A stretch of 64,000 nt of DNA from an uncultured Bacteroidia bacterium (GTDB lineage: Bacteria; Bacteroidota; Bacteroidia; Bacteroidales; UBA932): NCBI GenBank assembly GCA_902801885.1, contig CADCJX010000010.1, positions 10,674 through 74,673 on the forward strand, read 5' to 3'. The first letter of the stretch is position 1, and every line of letters begins with the position of its first letter. This document shows, one piece after another, positions 1 to 8,519 of this stretch. Under the pieces are notes generated by a model. The model saw only the letters and a list, made by a program, of their open reading frames with translations. It did no database searches and was not told where the DNA came from. The translations under genes and the position numbers were made by a program.

Positions 1-755
1 CCCGGAGGAACGGGCAGCATCTTGAAGACGCCCTTAGGCTGGCTCCTGTCGAACGGAGGAGTTGCGATACGGACGTTGAGCTTGATGACGTTCTTCTCTG
101 CAGGATACGAAGCCATGGAGTAAGCGCGGATGGTAGGAACGGTGTTCTTGGCCTTGATGCCGAAGAATCCATATTTCTCCCAGTCTGCCCTGTACTCGGG
201 AGCAACGTCGATGTCTGCGAAGTCGATGTCGTAGGCAGGAATGTCGATCTGGATGTATTCACCGGACTTGAACTCGATGTTCTCGCCTTCGGGAAGCTTG
301 ACGGTGAATTCCTTGATGAAGGTAGCGACGTTGTCGTTGCTGATGACTTCGCACTCAAGCTTCTTTACACTGAGAGTCGAGTCGGGAACCTGGATCTTGA
401 TGTTGTCCTTGATCTTGACCTGGCAGCCGAGTCTGTAGCCGTCCTTGATCTGCTTGCGGTTGAAGAAGCCCTTCTCTGTAGGAAGGATGCTTCCGCCGCC
501 TTCGAGGACCTGGACCTTGCACTGGCCGCAGTTGGCCTTTCCACCGCAAGCTGAGGGAAGGAATATTCCCTGGTCGGCCAGGGTGTGCATAAGGTCGCCT
601 CCGAGGGGTACTTCAAGGTTCTTCTTGCCGCCGTTGATGTCGATGCTGACAGATCCGGACGGGGTGAGCTTCGCCTTGATCACGAGGAGGAGGGCAACCA
701 GAATGAGAGTTACGACAACTATTGTCGCTACGGCTCCGATGATTGTGTTGAACAT
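1..755 (-). CDS. nqrF: Na+-NQR subunit F, N-terminal 251 residues (partial)
   Basis: This is the NADH-oxidising subunit of the sodium-pumping NADH:quinone oxidoreductase. It passes electrons from NADH through FAD and a 2Fe-2S cluster into the membrane subunits. The visible part starts with one membrane helix (about residues 4-26), followed by a ferredoxin-like domain whose cluster ligands read Cys70, Cys76, Cys79 and Cys111, the spacing known from Vibrio NqrF. The beginning of the FAD domain follows (RAYSMAS, about residue 210). The FAD/NADH C-terminus lies beyond the window. The start at 755 is supported by a strong AAGGAGGT-type ribosome site just upstream. It is the last gene of nqrA-F. 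Confidence 0.96.
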   Translation of the reverse strand, partial: MFNTIIGAVATIVVVTLILVALLLVIKAKLTPSGSVSIDINGGKKNLEVPLGGDLMHTLADQGIFLPSACGGKANCGQCKVQVLEGGGSILPTEKGFFNRKQIKDGYRLGCQVKIKDNIKIQVPDSTLSVKKLECEVISNDNVATFIKEFTVKLPEGENIEFKSGEYIQIDIPAYDIDFADIDVAPEYRADWEKYGFFGIKAKNTVPTIRAYSMASYPAEKNVIKLNVRIATPPFDRSQPKGVFKMLPVPP

Positions 756-771
756 AGCTTGACCTCCTTCT

Positions 772-1368
772 TTAAAGTGAAATACCCATGAAAGTCATCA
801 TCGCGATAGCCATGAGGCCGACGGTGATGAATGTGATTCCGAGGCCCTTCAGAGGGGCGGGAACATTGCTGTATGACATCTTCTCACGGATTGCCGCAAG
901 GGAGACGATTGCGAGGAACCAGCCGATTCCACTGCCGAGCGCATAGACTGCGGACTCTCCGACATTCACGAAATCCCTCTGCTGCATGAACAGCGAACCT
1001 CCGAGGATTGCGCAGTTGACAGCAATAAGCGGGAGGAAGATTCCGAGGGCGGAGTACAGTGAAGGACTGAACTTCTCCACGACCATTTCAACTATCTGGA
1101 CGATTGCTGCAATGACGGCGATGAAGATGATGAAGCTGAGGAAACTCAGGTCAACACCCTTGATCAGTGCATCAGGAGCAAGGACATACTTGTTGAGAAG
1201 ATAGTTGATCGGGAGGGTAACGAGCAAGACGAAGATAACTGCAACACCAAGGCCGGCAGCCGTCTTCACGTTCTTCGACACTGCCAGGTATGAGCACATA
1301 CCCAGGAAGTAGGCGAAGATCATGTTGTCAACGAAGATTGACTTTACGAATAAGCTGAGATATTCCAT
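772..1368 (-). CDS. nqrE: Na+-NQR subunit E
   Basis: A 198-residue integral membrane subunit of the Na+-translocating NADH:quinone reductase. It opens with [20 protein letters not shown], the typical NqrE start, and has about six membrane helices. NqrE and NqrD are inverted-topology homologues (also related to RnfA and RnfE) that form the core carrying an intramembrane iron centre; each half has a conserved cysteine, seen here in GMCSYLAVS and in AVNCAILGG. The length matches the family. It lies 16 bases after nqrD and 16 bases before nqrF in one operon, so it is probably co-translated with them. Confidence 0.96.
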   Translation of the reverse strand: MEYLSLFVKSIFVDNMIFAYFLGMCSYLAVSKNVKTAAGLGVAVIFVLLVTLPINYLLNKYVLAPDALIKGVDLSFLSFIIFIAVIAAIVQIVEMVVEKFSPSLYSALGIFLPLIAVNCAILGGSLFMQQRDFVNVGESAVYALGSGIGWFLAIVSLAAIREKMSYSNVPAPLKGLGITFITVGLMAIAMMTFMGISL

Positions 1369-1384
1369 AACCTTAATGTTTTAA

Positions 1385-1999
1385 TTATTTCTCCTGCAGG
1401 TCTTTCTGGATACTCCTCTGGACCCACACGATGCATCCCAGGAGGATGAGGGCGAACGGAGGAAGGATCACCAGGTTGTTGGGAACGTAGCCGAGCCAGT
1501 TCAGGATGTCGACACCGAAGAGGGTGCCGCTTCCGAGAAGTTCACGGAAGAAGGCGACGATGATAAGGATCATGCCGTAGCCTGCTCCGTTAGCTACACC
1601 GTCGAGGAAGCTGGGCCAGGGCTTGTTGCCGAGGGCGAAAGCCTCGATACGTCCCATGACGATACAGTTGGTGATGATAAGTCCGATGTAGACGCTGAGC
1701 TGCTTGTCAATGGCGTAGGTTGCCTCGAAGGACTTCAGGATCTGGTCAACGAGGATAACCATCATGGCCACGACTACCAGCTGTACGATGATCCTGACGC
1801 GGCTGGGAATGGTGTTCCTGAGCAACGAGAGGATGAGGCTCGAAATGCCGGTGACGGCGATGACGGAGAGTGCCATGACGAGGGCGCCCTTCATTGTGAC
1901 CGTAACGGCCAGGGATGAGCAGATACCGAGGACAAGGACGGTAATGGGGTTGCCCTTGAATATCGGGTTGAGTATTGTTTCTTTCAATTTAGCGTCCAT
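1385..1999 (-). CDS. nqrD: Na+-NQR subunit D
   Basis: A 204-residue membrane subunit of Na+-NQR and partner of NqrE. It has about six hydrophobic helices, with the conserved cysteine segments LGICSSLAVT near residue 26 and ITNCIVMGR near residue 111. By family knowledge these cysteines coordinate the iron centre at the NqrD/E interface, on the electron path from the NqrF cluster to the NqrC flavin. The stretch between the second cysteine and the next helices (RIEAFALGNKPWPSFLDG) is typical of NqrD/RnfE. It follows nqrC with only 2 bases between stop and start, indicating tight translational coupling. Confidence 0.96.
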   Translation of the reverse strand: MDAKLKETILNPIFKGNPITVLVLGICSSLAVTVTMKGALVMALSVIAVTGISSLILSLLRNTIPSRVRIIVQLVVVAMMVILVDQILKSFEATYAIDKQLSVYIGLIITNCIVMGRIEAFALGNKPWPSFLDGVANGAGYGMILIIVAFFRELLGSGTLFGVDILNWLGYVPNNLVILPPFALILLGCIVWVQRSIQKDLQEK

Positions 2000-2001
2000 G
2001 A

Positions 2002-2772
2002 TTATTCCTCCTCAGTTTTATTTGCTGCAATACCCTTGAAATAGGCTGAGTAAGCTCCGAGCCAGGTGTCGATGGCGGCGTCAAGACCATTGGATGTCAT
2101 TGTGGCACCGGTGATAGCGTCGATCTTGTTGTCGATGACGGATGATCCGTCAGCATTCTTGGGAGCACCGCCCTTGACAATGTCAAAGACGTTGGCAGTG
2201 GTGAAGTCTGCCTGCTCTCCGTTGAACTCCGCCTGGAACTCAGGATCGTCCTTGATCTTCGCACCAAGGCCTGCGGTTTCGCTCTCATGGTCGAAATATG
2301 CACCCTTGATGGTATTGGAAGAGGGCTCGAATGCGATGTAACCCCAGACGGGACCCCAGAGGCCGGCTCCGTAGACAGGAACTACGGTCACTCCGTTCTT
2401 GAAGATGAACACGGGTATTTCAGCATTGCTTCCACCCTTGATGTTGTAGTTCTGCTTCTTGAGATCCTTGGGAGAATAGACCTTGGAAAGATCGAGATCG
2501 GAGATCTTCTTTCCATCGGCTCCGACTGTGAATGCCTGGGCGATTTCATCCGCGTACTTTGCAAGTACTGCAGTGTTGCCCATCTTCTGGAGGTCGGCCT
2601 TGGTGGCGAACTGGGCAGCTGTCATCATCTGGGAGATGGTGTCAGCTTTCTCGTTGGCCTCCTGCATTGACTTGAGGGACTGGGACACAAAAGCCAGGAC
2701 TGCCGCGACCAGAGTCACGATGACGGTCGTGTAGATTATCGTATATGTGTTACTGTTGGTATTCATATTCAT
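2002..2772 (-). CDS. nqrC: Na+-NQR subunit C, covalent FMN protein
   Basis: A 256-residue subunit with one N-terminal membrane helix (about residues 9-31) and a periplasmic FMN-binding domain. The flavinylation motif DAITGAT sits at about residues 218-224; by family knowledge FMN is attached by phosphoester to the final Thr (here Thr224) by the transferase ApbE. No apbE gene is present in this window. The nearby GLWGPVWGYIAF segment is the conserved FMN-binding core. The protein relays electrons from the NqrD/E iron centre to the NqrB flavin. It sits 6 bases after nqrB. Confidence 0.96.
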   Translation of the reverse strand: MNMNTNSNTYTIIYTTVIVTLVAAVLAFVSQSLKSMQEANEKADTISQMMTAAQFATKADLQKMGNTAVLAKYADEIAQAFTVGADGKKISDLDLSKVYSPKDLKKQNYNIKGGSNAEIPVFIFKNGVTVVPVYGAGLWGPVWGYIAFEPSSNTIKGAYFDHESETAGLGAKIKDDPEFQAEFNGEQADFTTANVFDIVKGGAPKNADGSSVIDNKIDAITGATMTSNGLDAAIDTWLGAYSAYFKGIAANKTEEE

Positions 2773-2778
2773 TGATAA

Positions 2779-3918
2779 TTAAGCGACAGAGACTTCTTTT
2801 GCCCTTTTCTTCGTAGCGCTGGAGGTGACGCAGTGGTCGATCAGCGGGGCGAAGGTGTTCATGAGAAGTATGGCGAGCATCATGCCCTCGGCATAGCCGG
2901 GGTTGAAGAGCCTGACGGTGATGCAGAGCGCTCCCACGAGGAATCCGTAGATCCACTTTCCGCACTCGGTCTGGGCAGAGGTGACAGGGTCGGTGGCCAT
3001 GAAGACCGTACCGAATGCAAAACCACCCATGACGAGCTGTACGTAGGCGGGGACGTCTGTAGCTCCGAAAGCGGTACCGAGCCAGCCCACGAAGAGGGCG
3101 CCGGCCACTGAGGAGACCATGATCTTCCAGCTGGCAACGCCGGTCCAGATGAGGATGAACGCACCGATCAGGATAGCGATGACTGATGTCTCACCGACCG
3201 ATCCGGGAATCGTACCTGCAAACATGTTCCAGAAGCTGTAGCCGGCTCCGGTGATGGAATCCATTCCCTCACCCATGTAGGAGAGGGGAGTGGCTCCGGT
3301 GATGGCGTCGGCTCCGCAGCGGCGTGCGATCCAGACCTGTGATCCTGACATCGAGCTCGGGTAGGAGAAGAACAGGAATGCACGGCAGAGGAGGGCCGGG
3401 TTGAGGAAGTTCATTCCGGTTCCGCCGAAGACCTCTTTTCCGAATATGACTGCGAATGCTACTGCAAGGGCAAGCATCCAGAGGGGAACATCCACGGGAA
3501 CGATGAGCGGAATGAGCATTCCGGACACGAGGTAGCCTTCATTGACTTCCTCGCCCTTGATCTGGGCTCCGGCGAACTCGATTCCGAGACCTACGATGTA
3601 TGCTACAAGATAGAGGGGAATGACTTTCCAGAGACCCCAGAAGAACTGGTTCCAGAATCCGGGAAGGTCATGCATTGCGAGATCGTGCTGGTAACCAACG
3701 TTCCACATGCCGAACAGGGCAGCGGGAATGAGGGCGATCACCACGATGATCATGACCCTCTTGATGTCGAGGGAGTCCCTGACGTGCGCACCCCTGGAGG
3801 TGACGGTTGCGGGGACACGGAGGAAGGTGTCAAAGGCATCCCATGTAGAATGCAGCCATCCTAACTTGCCGCCTTTTTCAAAAAGGCCGGGTTTTACTGT
3901 GTTTTCTTCCATAGTCAT
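2779..3918 (-). CDS. nqrB: Na+-NQR subunit B, sodium channel and FMN subunit
   Basis: A 379-residue polytopic membrane protein and the largest Na+-NQR subunit. It carries the proposed Na+ path, the covalent FMN and the riboflavin site. The flavinylation motif DAITGAT is at residues 204-210, with Thr210 as the expected attachment site. The segment GKEVFGGTGMNFLNPALLCR around residue 160-180 is a family signature, as is FMATDPVTSA near residue 305. Start MTMEENTVKPGL is placed 6 bases from the nqrA stop. The family is homologous to RnfD. Operon order A-B-C-D-E-F is the standard one. Confidence 0.97.
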   Translation of the reverse strand: MTMEENTVKPGLFEKGGKLGWLHSTWDAFDTFLRVPATVTSRGAHVRDSLDIKRVMIIVVIALIPAALFGMWNVGYQHDLAMHDLPGFWNQFFWGLWKVIPLYLVAYIVGLGIEFAGAQIKGEEVNEGYLVSGMLIPLIVPVDVPLWMLALAVAFAVIFGKEVFGGTGMNFLNPALLCRAFLFFSYPSSMSGSQVWIARRCGADAITGATPLSYMGEGMDSITGAGYSFWNMFAGTIPGSVGETSVIAILIGAFILIWTGVASWKIMVSSVAGALFVGWLGTAFGATDVPAYVQLVMGGFAFGTVFMATDPVTSAQTECGKWIYGFLVGALCITVRLFNPGYAEGMMLAILLMNTFAPLIDHCVTSSATKKRAKEVSVA

Positions 3919-3924
3919 TGCCTT

Positions 3925-5268
3925 TTATGCCATTTCCTTGATCATGAGGTCGATACCGTCGGAGATCATGGCCTGGATGTCGTTCTTTGAAGGATCGACG
4001 AACTCACAGAGGGCCAGGTCTTCGGGAAGAACCTCGTAGATGCCGAACTGTTCCATCTTGTCGATGTCACCTGCCAAGCAGGCCTTGATAAGATAGACGG
4101 GGAATATGTCCATGGGAAGCACCTTGCCGTAGACGTCGGAGCATACGAAAGCACGCCTTCCGCCATGGGTGTTGGTGTCCATCTTGTACTTTTTCTTGGG
4201 AAGGAGCCAGGAGAAATAGGCCATCGAAGAACTGAACTGGTTGAACCTGAAAGGTTTTGCCCAACCGAAGAGCTCCCTCTCACGGCCTTCTCTGATGAGG
4301 GTCACCTGATTGTCGAAGAATCCGAGGTATCCGTCCTTGCCGATGTTCTCGCCGCTCAGGACATCTCCACTGATGAACCTGGTCTCGACATCCTTGTCGA
4401 AGCAGCCTTCGAGGGTGCAGACAGGAGTTCCGGGAAGTGCGCAGACGTAACCGGTCTTCAGAGCGGCAGGTCCGGTCACTGCGACCAGGCGGTCGAGAAC
4501 GAGCTTGCCTTCAGTGAAGATCTTACCGATAGCAGCAAGGCTGGCAAGATTGAGGGTCCAGACAGTCTCTCCCTTCTTGATTGGAGAGATGTGGCTGATC
4601 TGAACGCCTACGTTGCCGGCAGGGTGCTTGGTACCGACTACGGTGTGGAGAGTGGCATCCTGGAGCTTGGCAAATACTGAACTTTCGCTGTTGACACAGA
4701 CATGGACCTTGGCGATCTTGGATACAGCGGTGATCGCTGCCTGGATGGCCTGGACGTCGTCCTTGAAAGCGAACTCAGCGTCTGCGGCAAGCGGAGCCGT
4801 GCTGAAAGCGGATACGAAAATGGCCTTGGGAGTCAATGCCGGGTCGGCGATGACACCGTAAGGCCTCTGGATAATTGATGGCCACAAACCGCTCTTGAGG
4901 ATTGTCTCCTTGACTTCTGCGGCTCCCAATGACTTGGGATCCTTTTTACCGAAGTCGACAGAGCCGTTGCTTCCGTCCGCCTTGATGACGACAGCGAGGA
5001 GCTTCCTCTTATCGCCCCTGGAAATTTCCTGGACAGTACCACTCACAGGAGCCGTCAGGAGGATGTCAGGGTTTTGTTTGTCTGCCAAAACAGGTGATCC
5101 CGCGAGCACCTTGTCGCCTTCCTTGACTAGGAGTCTTGGTGCGAAACCTTTGAAATCAGTGGGTTTCACAGCGACAACATCAGGCGTGACCGTCTTAATT
5201 GTTTCGAGGGCTGCCACTCCTTCTATAGGAATGTCCAAACCCTTTTTCAATACGATGTTGTTTGACAT
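3925..5268 (-). CDS. nqrA: Na+-NQR subunit A
   Basis: A 447-residue, largely soluble cytoplasmic subunit of Na+-NQR and the first gene of the operon. NqrA has a biotinyl/lipoyl-like fold and is related to RnfC. I place the start at 5268 (MSNNIVLKKGLDIPIEG), which gives the usual family length. An in-frame ATG at 5364 would add 32 residues and run through the probable promoter (CAAATGTA at 5307-5314 on the plus strand), so it is less likely. The N-terminus with PIEGVAA and the segment KPTDFKGFAPRLLVKEGDKV are characteristic. Confidence 0.95.
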   Translation of the reverse strand: MSNNIVLKKGLDIPIEGVAALETIKTVTPDVVAVKPTDFKGFAPRLLVKEGDKVLAGSPVLADKQNPDILLTAPVSGTVQEISRGDKRKLLAVVIKADGSNGSVDFGKKDPKSLGAAEVKETILKSGLWPSIIQRPYGVIADPALTPKAIFVSAFSTAPLAADAEFAFKDDVQAIQAAITAVSKIAKVHVCVNSESSVFAKLQDATLHTVVGTKHPAGNVGVQISHISPIKKGETVWTLNLASLAAIGKIFTEGKLVLDRLVAVTGPAALKTGYVCALPGTPVCTLEGCFDKDVETRFISGDVLSGENIGKDGYLGFFDNQVTLIREGRERELFGWAKPFRFNQFSSSMAYFSWLLPKKKYKMDTNTHGGRRAFVCSDVYGKVLPMDIFPVYLIKACLAGDIDKMEQFGIYEVLPEDLALCEFVDPSKNDIQAMISDGIDLMIKEMA

Positions 5269-5306
5269 TATAATTTGTGTTGGTTGTATATGCGAATTAT
5301 AACTTG

Positions 5307-5314
5307 CAAATGTA
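5307..5314 (-). promoter_or_regulatory. Probable -7 box for the nqr operon
   Basis: On the minus strand this reads TACATTTG, an exact match to the Bacteroidota -7 consensus TAnnTTTG. It lies 38 bases upstream of the nqrA start at 5268. I see no clear TTTG at -33, so the call rests on the -7 box and position only. The 85-base interval is shared with the divergent helicase gene. Confidence 0.5.
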
Positions 5315-5353
5315 CTCATTTTTTCGGGAAAAAATCCGTATTTTCGTGCCATT

Positions 5354-7810
5354 ATGGAAAACATTGAGAAAGTACTCTACGAGGGGCTGAACGCGGAGCA
5401 GAGACAGGCGGTCAGCAGTATTGAAGGACCGGTGCTGATCGTCGCCGGAGCAGGGTCGGGGAAGACAAGGGTGCTGACCAGCAGGATAGCCTGTATCCTT
5501 GCCCGTGGGGGTGATCCGTCAAGGATCATGGCGCTGACTTTCACCAAGAAAGCGGCGGGTGAGATGAAGGAGAGGATAGGACTCATGGTGGGACGGAAAA
5601 ACTCATGGAAGCTCTGCATGGGCACCTTCCATTCCGTATTCATCAGGTTCCTCAGGGAATATGCCGCTTCCATCGGCTATCCGGAGTCTTTCACTATCTA
5701 TGACACCAGTGATTCCACCAGTGCCATCAAGGCATGTATAAAGGAGCTTCAGCTTGATGACAAGGTTTACAAGCCCAGGGATGTCCTGTCCAGGATCTCT
5801 CTCGCAAAAAACAACCTGGTGACGGCTTCTGCCTACAGGAATAATCTGCAGGCAGTGCAGAAGGATACTGCATCCAGGAAGCCGAAGATCTGTGACATCT
5901 ATTCCCTATATGCAGCCAAGTGCCGCAATTCGGGAGTCATGGATTTCGATGACATACTCTTGAACATGAACATCCTGCTGAGGGACAACCAGGAAGCACT
6001 GAGATCCATTTCTTCAAGGTTCGACTATATTCTGGTGGACGAGTACCAGGACACCAATTATGCCCAATATGTGATCCTTAGACGGCTTGGTGCAGCTCAT
6101 GGCAACATCTGTGTGGTGGGCGATGACTCCCAGTCGATCTACGCCTTCCGCGGTGCCAGGATAGAGAACATACTTAATTTCAAGAAGGACTATCCGGATT
6201 GCAAGGTGTTCCGCCTTGAGAAGAACTACCGCTCGACGGCAAACATTGTCAATGCGGCCAACTCCCTGATAGCCAAGAACGAGGACAGGATTCCCAAGAC
6301 TTGCGTCGCCGTTGGCGGGGAAGGGGAGAAGATCAGTATACTGCATTCCTTTACCGAACAGGAGGAAGCCATCAGGATAGCTTCGGAGATCATATCGCGA
6401 ATGCAGGCAGACCATGCCAGGTACCAGGATTTCGCTATTCTCTATCGTACTAATTCGCAATCCAGGGCGCTCGAGGAGGCTCTTCGCAGAAGGAACCTTC
6501 CCTATGTCATATATTCAGGCAACTCATTCTTCGAGCGGTCGGAAGTGAAAGACATGATGGCATACCTGAAGCTTGCGGTCAATGTCAATGATGACGAGTC
6601 CTTCAAGCGGGCCGTGAACATGCCTGCGAGGGGGATTGGTGACACTTCACTGAATGCCCTGGCAGCGATGGCCCGCGAACTCGGTACCTCCCTTTTCAAG
6701 GCGGCATATTCAGAAAGATTCGCGGAGTTCGGTCTTAAGGCACCGGCCGTGGCCAGGATCCGTTCTTTCTGTGACATGGTCTCCGATTTCGCCGCCAAGG
6801 CTCCTTTTGCTGATGCCCAGGAACTTGCCACCGCGATTTCCTCTGCCAGCGGCCTATATGCCCATTTCAAGGCAGACACCTCCATAGAGGGCCAGTCGCG
6901 TGCTTCCAATGTCGAGGAACTCCTGAACAGTATCCTCCAGTTCAAGGAAGAGCGACAGCAGGAATACCTTGAAGATCTCCAGGCTGACGGGCGGTATGTA
7001 GAAGGGGAAGATGTCCAATATCCCTTGGTCACACTGGGTGAATTCCTTGAGAATGTCTCCTTGCTGGCAAACGTTGACATAGAGGATGGTGACGACACTA
7101 ATAACAAGATCGCCTTGATGACTGCCCATTCAGCCAAGGGACTGGAATTCCCCTATGTCTTTGTCGCCGGCCTGGAGGAGAATCTCTTCCCTTCCGGCGG
7201 AATGCTGGCGTCCAAGACCGACGTAGAGGAGGAGCGCAGGTTGTTCTATGTTGCCATGACAAGGGCAAAGAAAGCGGTCTGGTTGTCTTATTCCAGTTCC
7301 AGGATGCGCAACGGGAAACATGAGTCCAATTCTCCCAGCCGTTTCATAAAGGAAATCGATCCTAGATATCTCGCAAATCCACTTATGGACGACTTCGGAT
7401 CATCGGACGACGATGACGACGATTTTGACTTCAGAAGGCCTTTCAGAGGTTTCGGGTCCAGGATGGGAACCTCCAAACCGGCGACCCGTTTCGGAATGTC
7501 GACCGGAGGAGTCCAGTATTTCCCAGGGCAGAGACAAAAGGTCGAACGCCAGCCTGCGGTGCCGACGTCTTCCGTCAGCCGTGAAGCCTTGAGAAACCGA
7601 CCGCTTCCTCCGAAAATTCCTGATGCCGACTTTACTCCTGTTGCAATGACTGAACTCAAAGTCGGTCATAGGATAGAACACAACCGTTTCGGATTCGGGA
7701 AGGTACTGGACATCTCAGGTTCGGTGCCTGATCTCAAGGCTAAAATCGTTTTTGATGACTACGGTGAAAAGATCTTATTGCTAAAATATGCGAAAATTCG
7801 GCTTGCATAA
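5354..7810 (+). CDS. pcrA: PcrA/UvrD-type superfamily 1 DNA helicase
   Basis: An 818-residue ATP-dependent 3'-5' DNA helicase of the UvrD/Rep/PcrA family, acting in excision repair and in clearing stalled replication. Walker A is AGAGSGKT at residues 31-38; motif Ia is MALTFTKKAAGEM; Walker B is DEYQDTN; motif III is GDDSQSIYAFRGA; motif IV is EKNYRST; late motifs include TAHSAKGLEFPYVF and YVAMTRAK. After the motor comes an acidic linker (GSSDDDDDDFDF) and a C-terminal Tudor-like domain (VGHRIEHNRFGFGKV) that in PcrA binds RNA polymerase. Length is slightly above the family norm because of the linker. It is monocistronic and is followed directly by the his leader. Confidence 0.93.
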   Translation: MENIEKVLYEGLNAEQRQAVSSIEGPVLIVAGAGSGKTRVLTSRIACILARGGDPSRIMALTFTKKAAGEMKERIGLMVGRKNSWKLCMGTFHSVFIRFLREYAASIGYPESFTIYDTSDSTSAIKACIKELQLDDKVYKPRDVLSRISLAKNNLVTASAYRNNLQAVQKDTASRKPKICDIYSLYAAKCRNSGVMDFDDILLNMNILLRDNQEALRSISSRFDYILVDEYQDTNYAQYVILRRLGAAHGNICVVGDDSQSIYAFRGARIENILNFKKDYPDCKVFRLEKNYRSTANIVNAANSLIAKNEDRIPKTCVAVGGEGEKISILHSFTEQEEAIRIASEIISRMQADHARYQDFAILYRTNSQSRALEEALRRRNLPYVIYSGNSFFERSEVKDMMAYLKLAVNVNDDESFKRAVNMPARGIGDTSLNALAAMARELGTSLFKAAYSERFAEFGLKAPAVARIRSFCDMVSDFAAKAPFADAQELATAISSASGLYAHFKADTSIEGQSRASNVEELLNSILQFKEERQQEYLEDLQADGRYVEGEDVQYPLVTLGEFLENVSLLANVDIEDGDDTNNKIALMTAHSAKGLEFPYVFVAGLEENLFPSGGMLASKTDVEEERRLFYVAMTRAKKAVWLSYSSSRMRNGKHESNSPSRFIKEIDPRYLANPLMDDFGSSDDDDDDFDFRRPFRGFGSRMGTSKPATRFGMSTGGVQYFPGQRQKVERQPAVPTSSVSREALRNRPLPPKIPDADFTPVAMTELKVGHRIEHNRFGFGKVLDISGSVPDLKAKIVFDDYGEKILLLKYAKIRLA

Positions 7811-7831
7811 TTGAAAATTAATTGTATATTG
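7803..7831 (+). promoter_or_regulatory. Candidate promoter for the his leader
   Basis: TTG at 7803-7805 is followed after 19 bases by TATATTG at 7825-7831, one base short of the Bacteroidota TAnnTTTG -7 box. The spacing is the consensus one. It would start transcription only a few bases before the leader ATG at 7840, so the leader message may be nearly leaderless. It overlaps the last codons of the helicase gene. Confidence 0.45.
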
Positions 7832-7839
7832 CGGCTGAA

Positions 7840-7896
7840 ATGAACTTAGCATCCCTCCATAAGCATCATCATCCCCGGACCATACAGGCCTGGTAA
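7840..7896 (+). CDS. hisL: Histidine leader peptide (18 residues, HKHHH)
   Basis: A short reading frame encoding 18 residues, MNLASLHKHHHPRTIQAW, ending in TAA. Four of five consecutive codons (7858-7872) are CAT for His. This is the hallmark of a transcription attenuator leader: when charged tRNA-His is scarce, the ribosome stalls on these codons and alters folding of the downstream RNA. The peptide itself needs no function. It sits immediately before a terminator/antiterminator pair and the hisG remnant. Start at 7840 is chosen because it is the only ATG in frame ahead of the His run. The role is inferred from architecture; the base-pairing is seen directly. Confidence 0.85.
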   Translation: MNLASLHKHHHPRTIQAW

Positions 7897-7946
7897 AGTG
7901 GTGATGTAATTTATTTAATAATAGAATATTACATCGGCTTGCCAGA
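7864..7946 (+). promoter_or_regulatory. his attenuator: competing antiterminator pairings
   Basis: Mutually exclusive RNA pairings can be read here. The His codons CAUCAUCA (7864-7871) can pair with UGGUGAUG (7899-7906). The latter also supplies part of GAUGUAAU (7903-7910), which pairs perfectly with AUUACAUC (7928-7935). That stem can be extended by CUGGUAA (7890-7896, which includes the leader stop codon) pairing with UUGCCAG (7939-7945, one G-U). The extended structure takes up most of the 5' arm of the terminator at 7933-7943. A ribosome stalled at the His codons would leave 7890 onward free and favour readthrough; a ribosome at the stop codon would block it. Confidence 0.75.
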
Positions 7947-7965
7947 CAAGGCGGGCCGATTTTTT
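7933..7965 (+). terminator. Intrinsic terminator of the his attenuator
   Basis: An 11-bp stem forms between AUCGGCUUGCC (7933-7943) and GGCGGGCCGAU (7950-7960) with two G-U pairs and a 6-base loop. It is followed by a run of T (7960-7965). It lies between the leader peptide and the hisG remnant, as expected of an attenuator. Confidence 0.85.
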
Positions 7966-7976
7966 GTGTGTTAACC

Positions 7977-8519
7977 ATGATCAGACTTGCAGTACAATCA
8001 AAGGGCAGGCTCAACGAAGAGAGTCTCAAGCTACTGAAAGATGCGGGAATTGAGGTCGATGATACTAAAAGGAAATTCATTGGCAAAGCTTCCGGTTTTC
8101 CGCTCGAACTTCTCTATCTCCGTGATGACGACATTCCTGGCGTCGTAGCCGACGGTTCTGCTGACATCGGAATCGTAGGATTGAATGAGATCGCTGAGAC
8201 CGGAGCCGATGTGGAGGTCATCAGGAAACTTGGATTCGGGAAATGCCGGCTGTCCCTCGCCATCCCGAAGAGCATGGAATATCTTGGTCTTGAATGGTTT
8301 GAAGGGAAGTCCATTGCTACTTCATATCCATCGATCCTCCGTTGTTTCCTTTCTTCCCAAGGGATCTTATCAGACATCAGGGAGATCAGGGGATCGGTCG
8401 AGATTGCTCCCGCAGCCGGGATAGCAGACTCCATCTTTGACATAGTTTCGTCTGGTGGTACATTGGTATCCAACGGTCTGAAGGAAGTCGAGACAGTTTT
8501 TGAGAGCTCAGGCGTATAG
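7977..8519 (+). pseudogene. hisG: ATP phosphoribosyltransferase HisG, C-terminally truncated
   Basis: The first 180 residues or so are clear long-form HisG: MIRLAVQSKGRLNEESLKLL at the N-terminus, LLYLRDDDIPGVVADGSADI, KCRLSLAIPK, KSIATSYPSIL and GSVEIAPAAGIADSIFDIVS with the PRPP-binding region. The frame then stops after ETVFESSGV. Long-form HisG is normally about 280-290 residues, so about 100 residues are missing: the end of the catalytic region and the whole ACT-like regulatory domain that binds histidine. There are no frameshifts in the retained part. The sequence runs directly into hisH coding sequence from around 8516, so this looks like a deletion removing the rest of hisG, hisD, hisC, hisB and the front of hisH. 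GTG/ATG starts at 7968 and 7977; 7977 fits the family. Confidence 0.88.

Noticed and set aside
5269..5364. An N-terminal extension of NqrA
   Set aside because: It crosses the probable promoter and does not resemble NqrA; the start at 5268 gives the normal length.
7890..7965. A metabolite riboswitch upstream of hisG
   Set aside because: The His-codon leader and the alternative hairpins explain the region fully; no known aptamer core was recognised.
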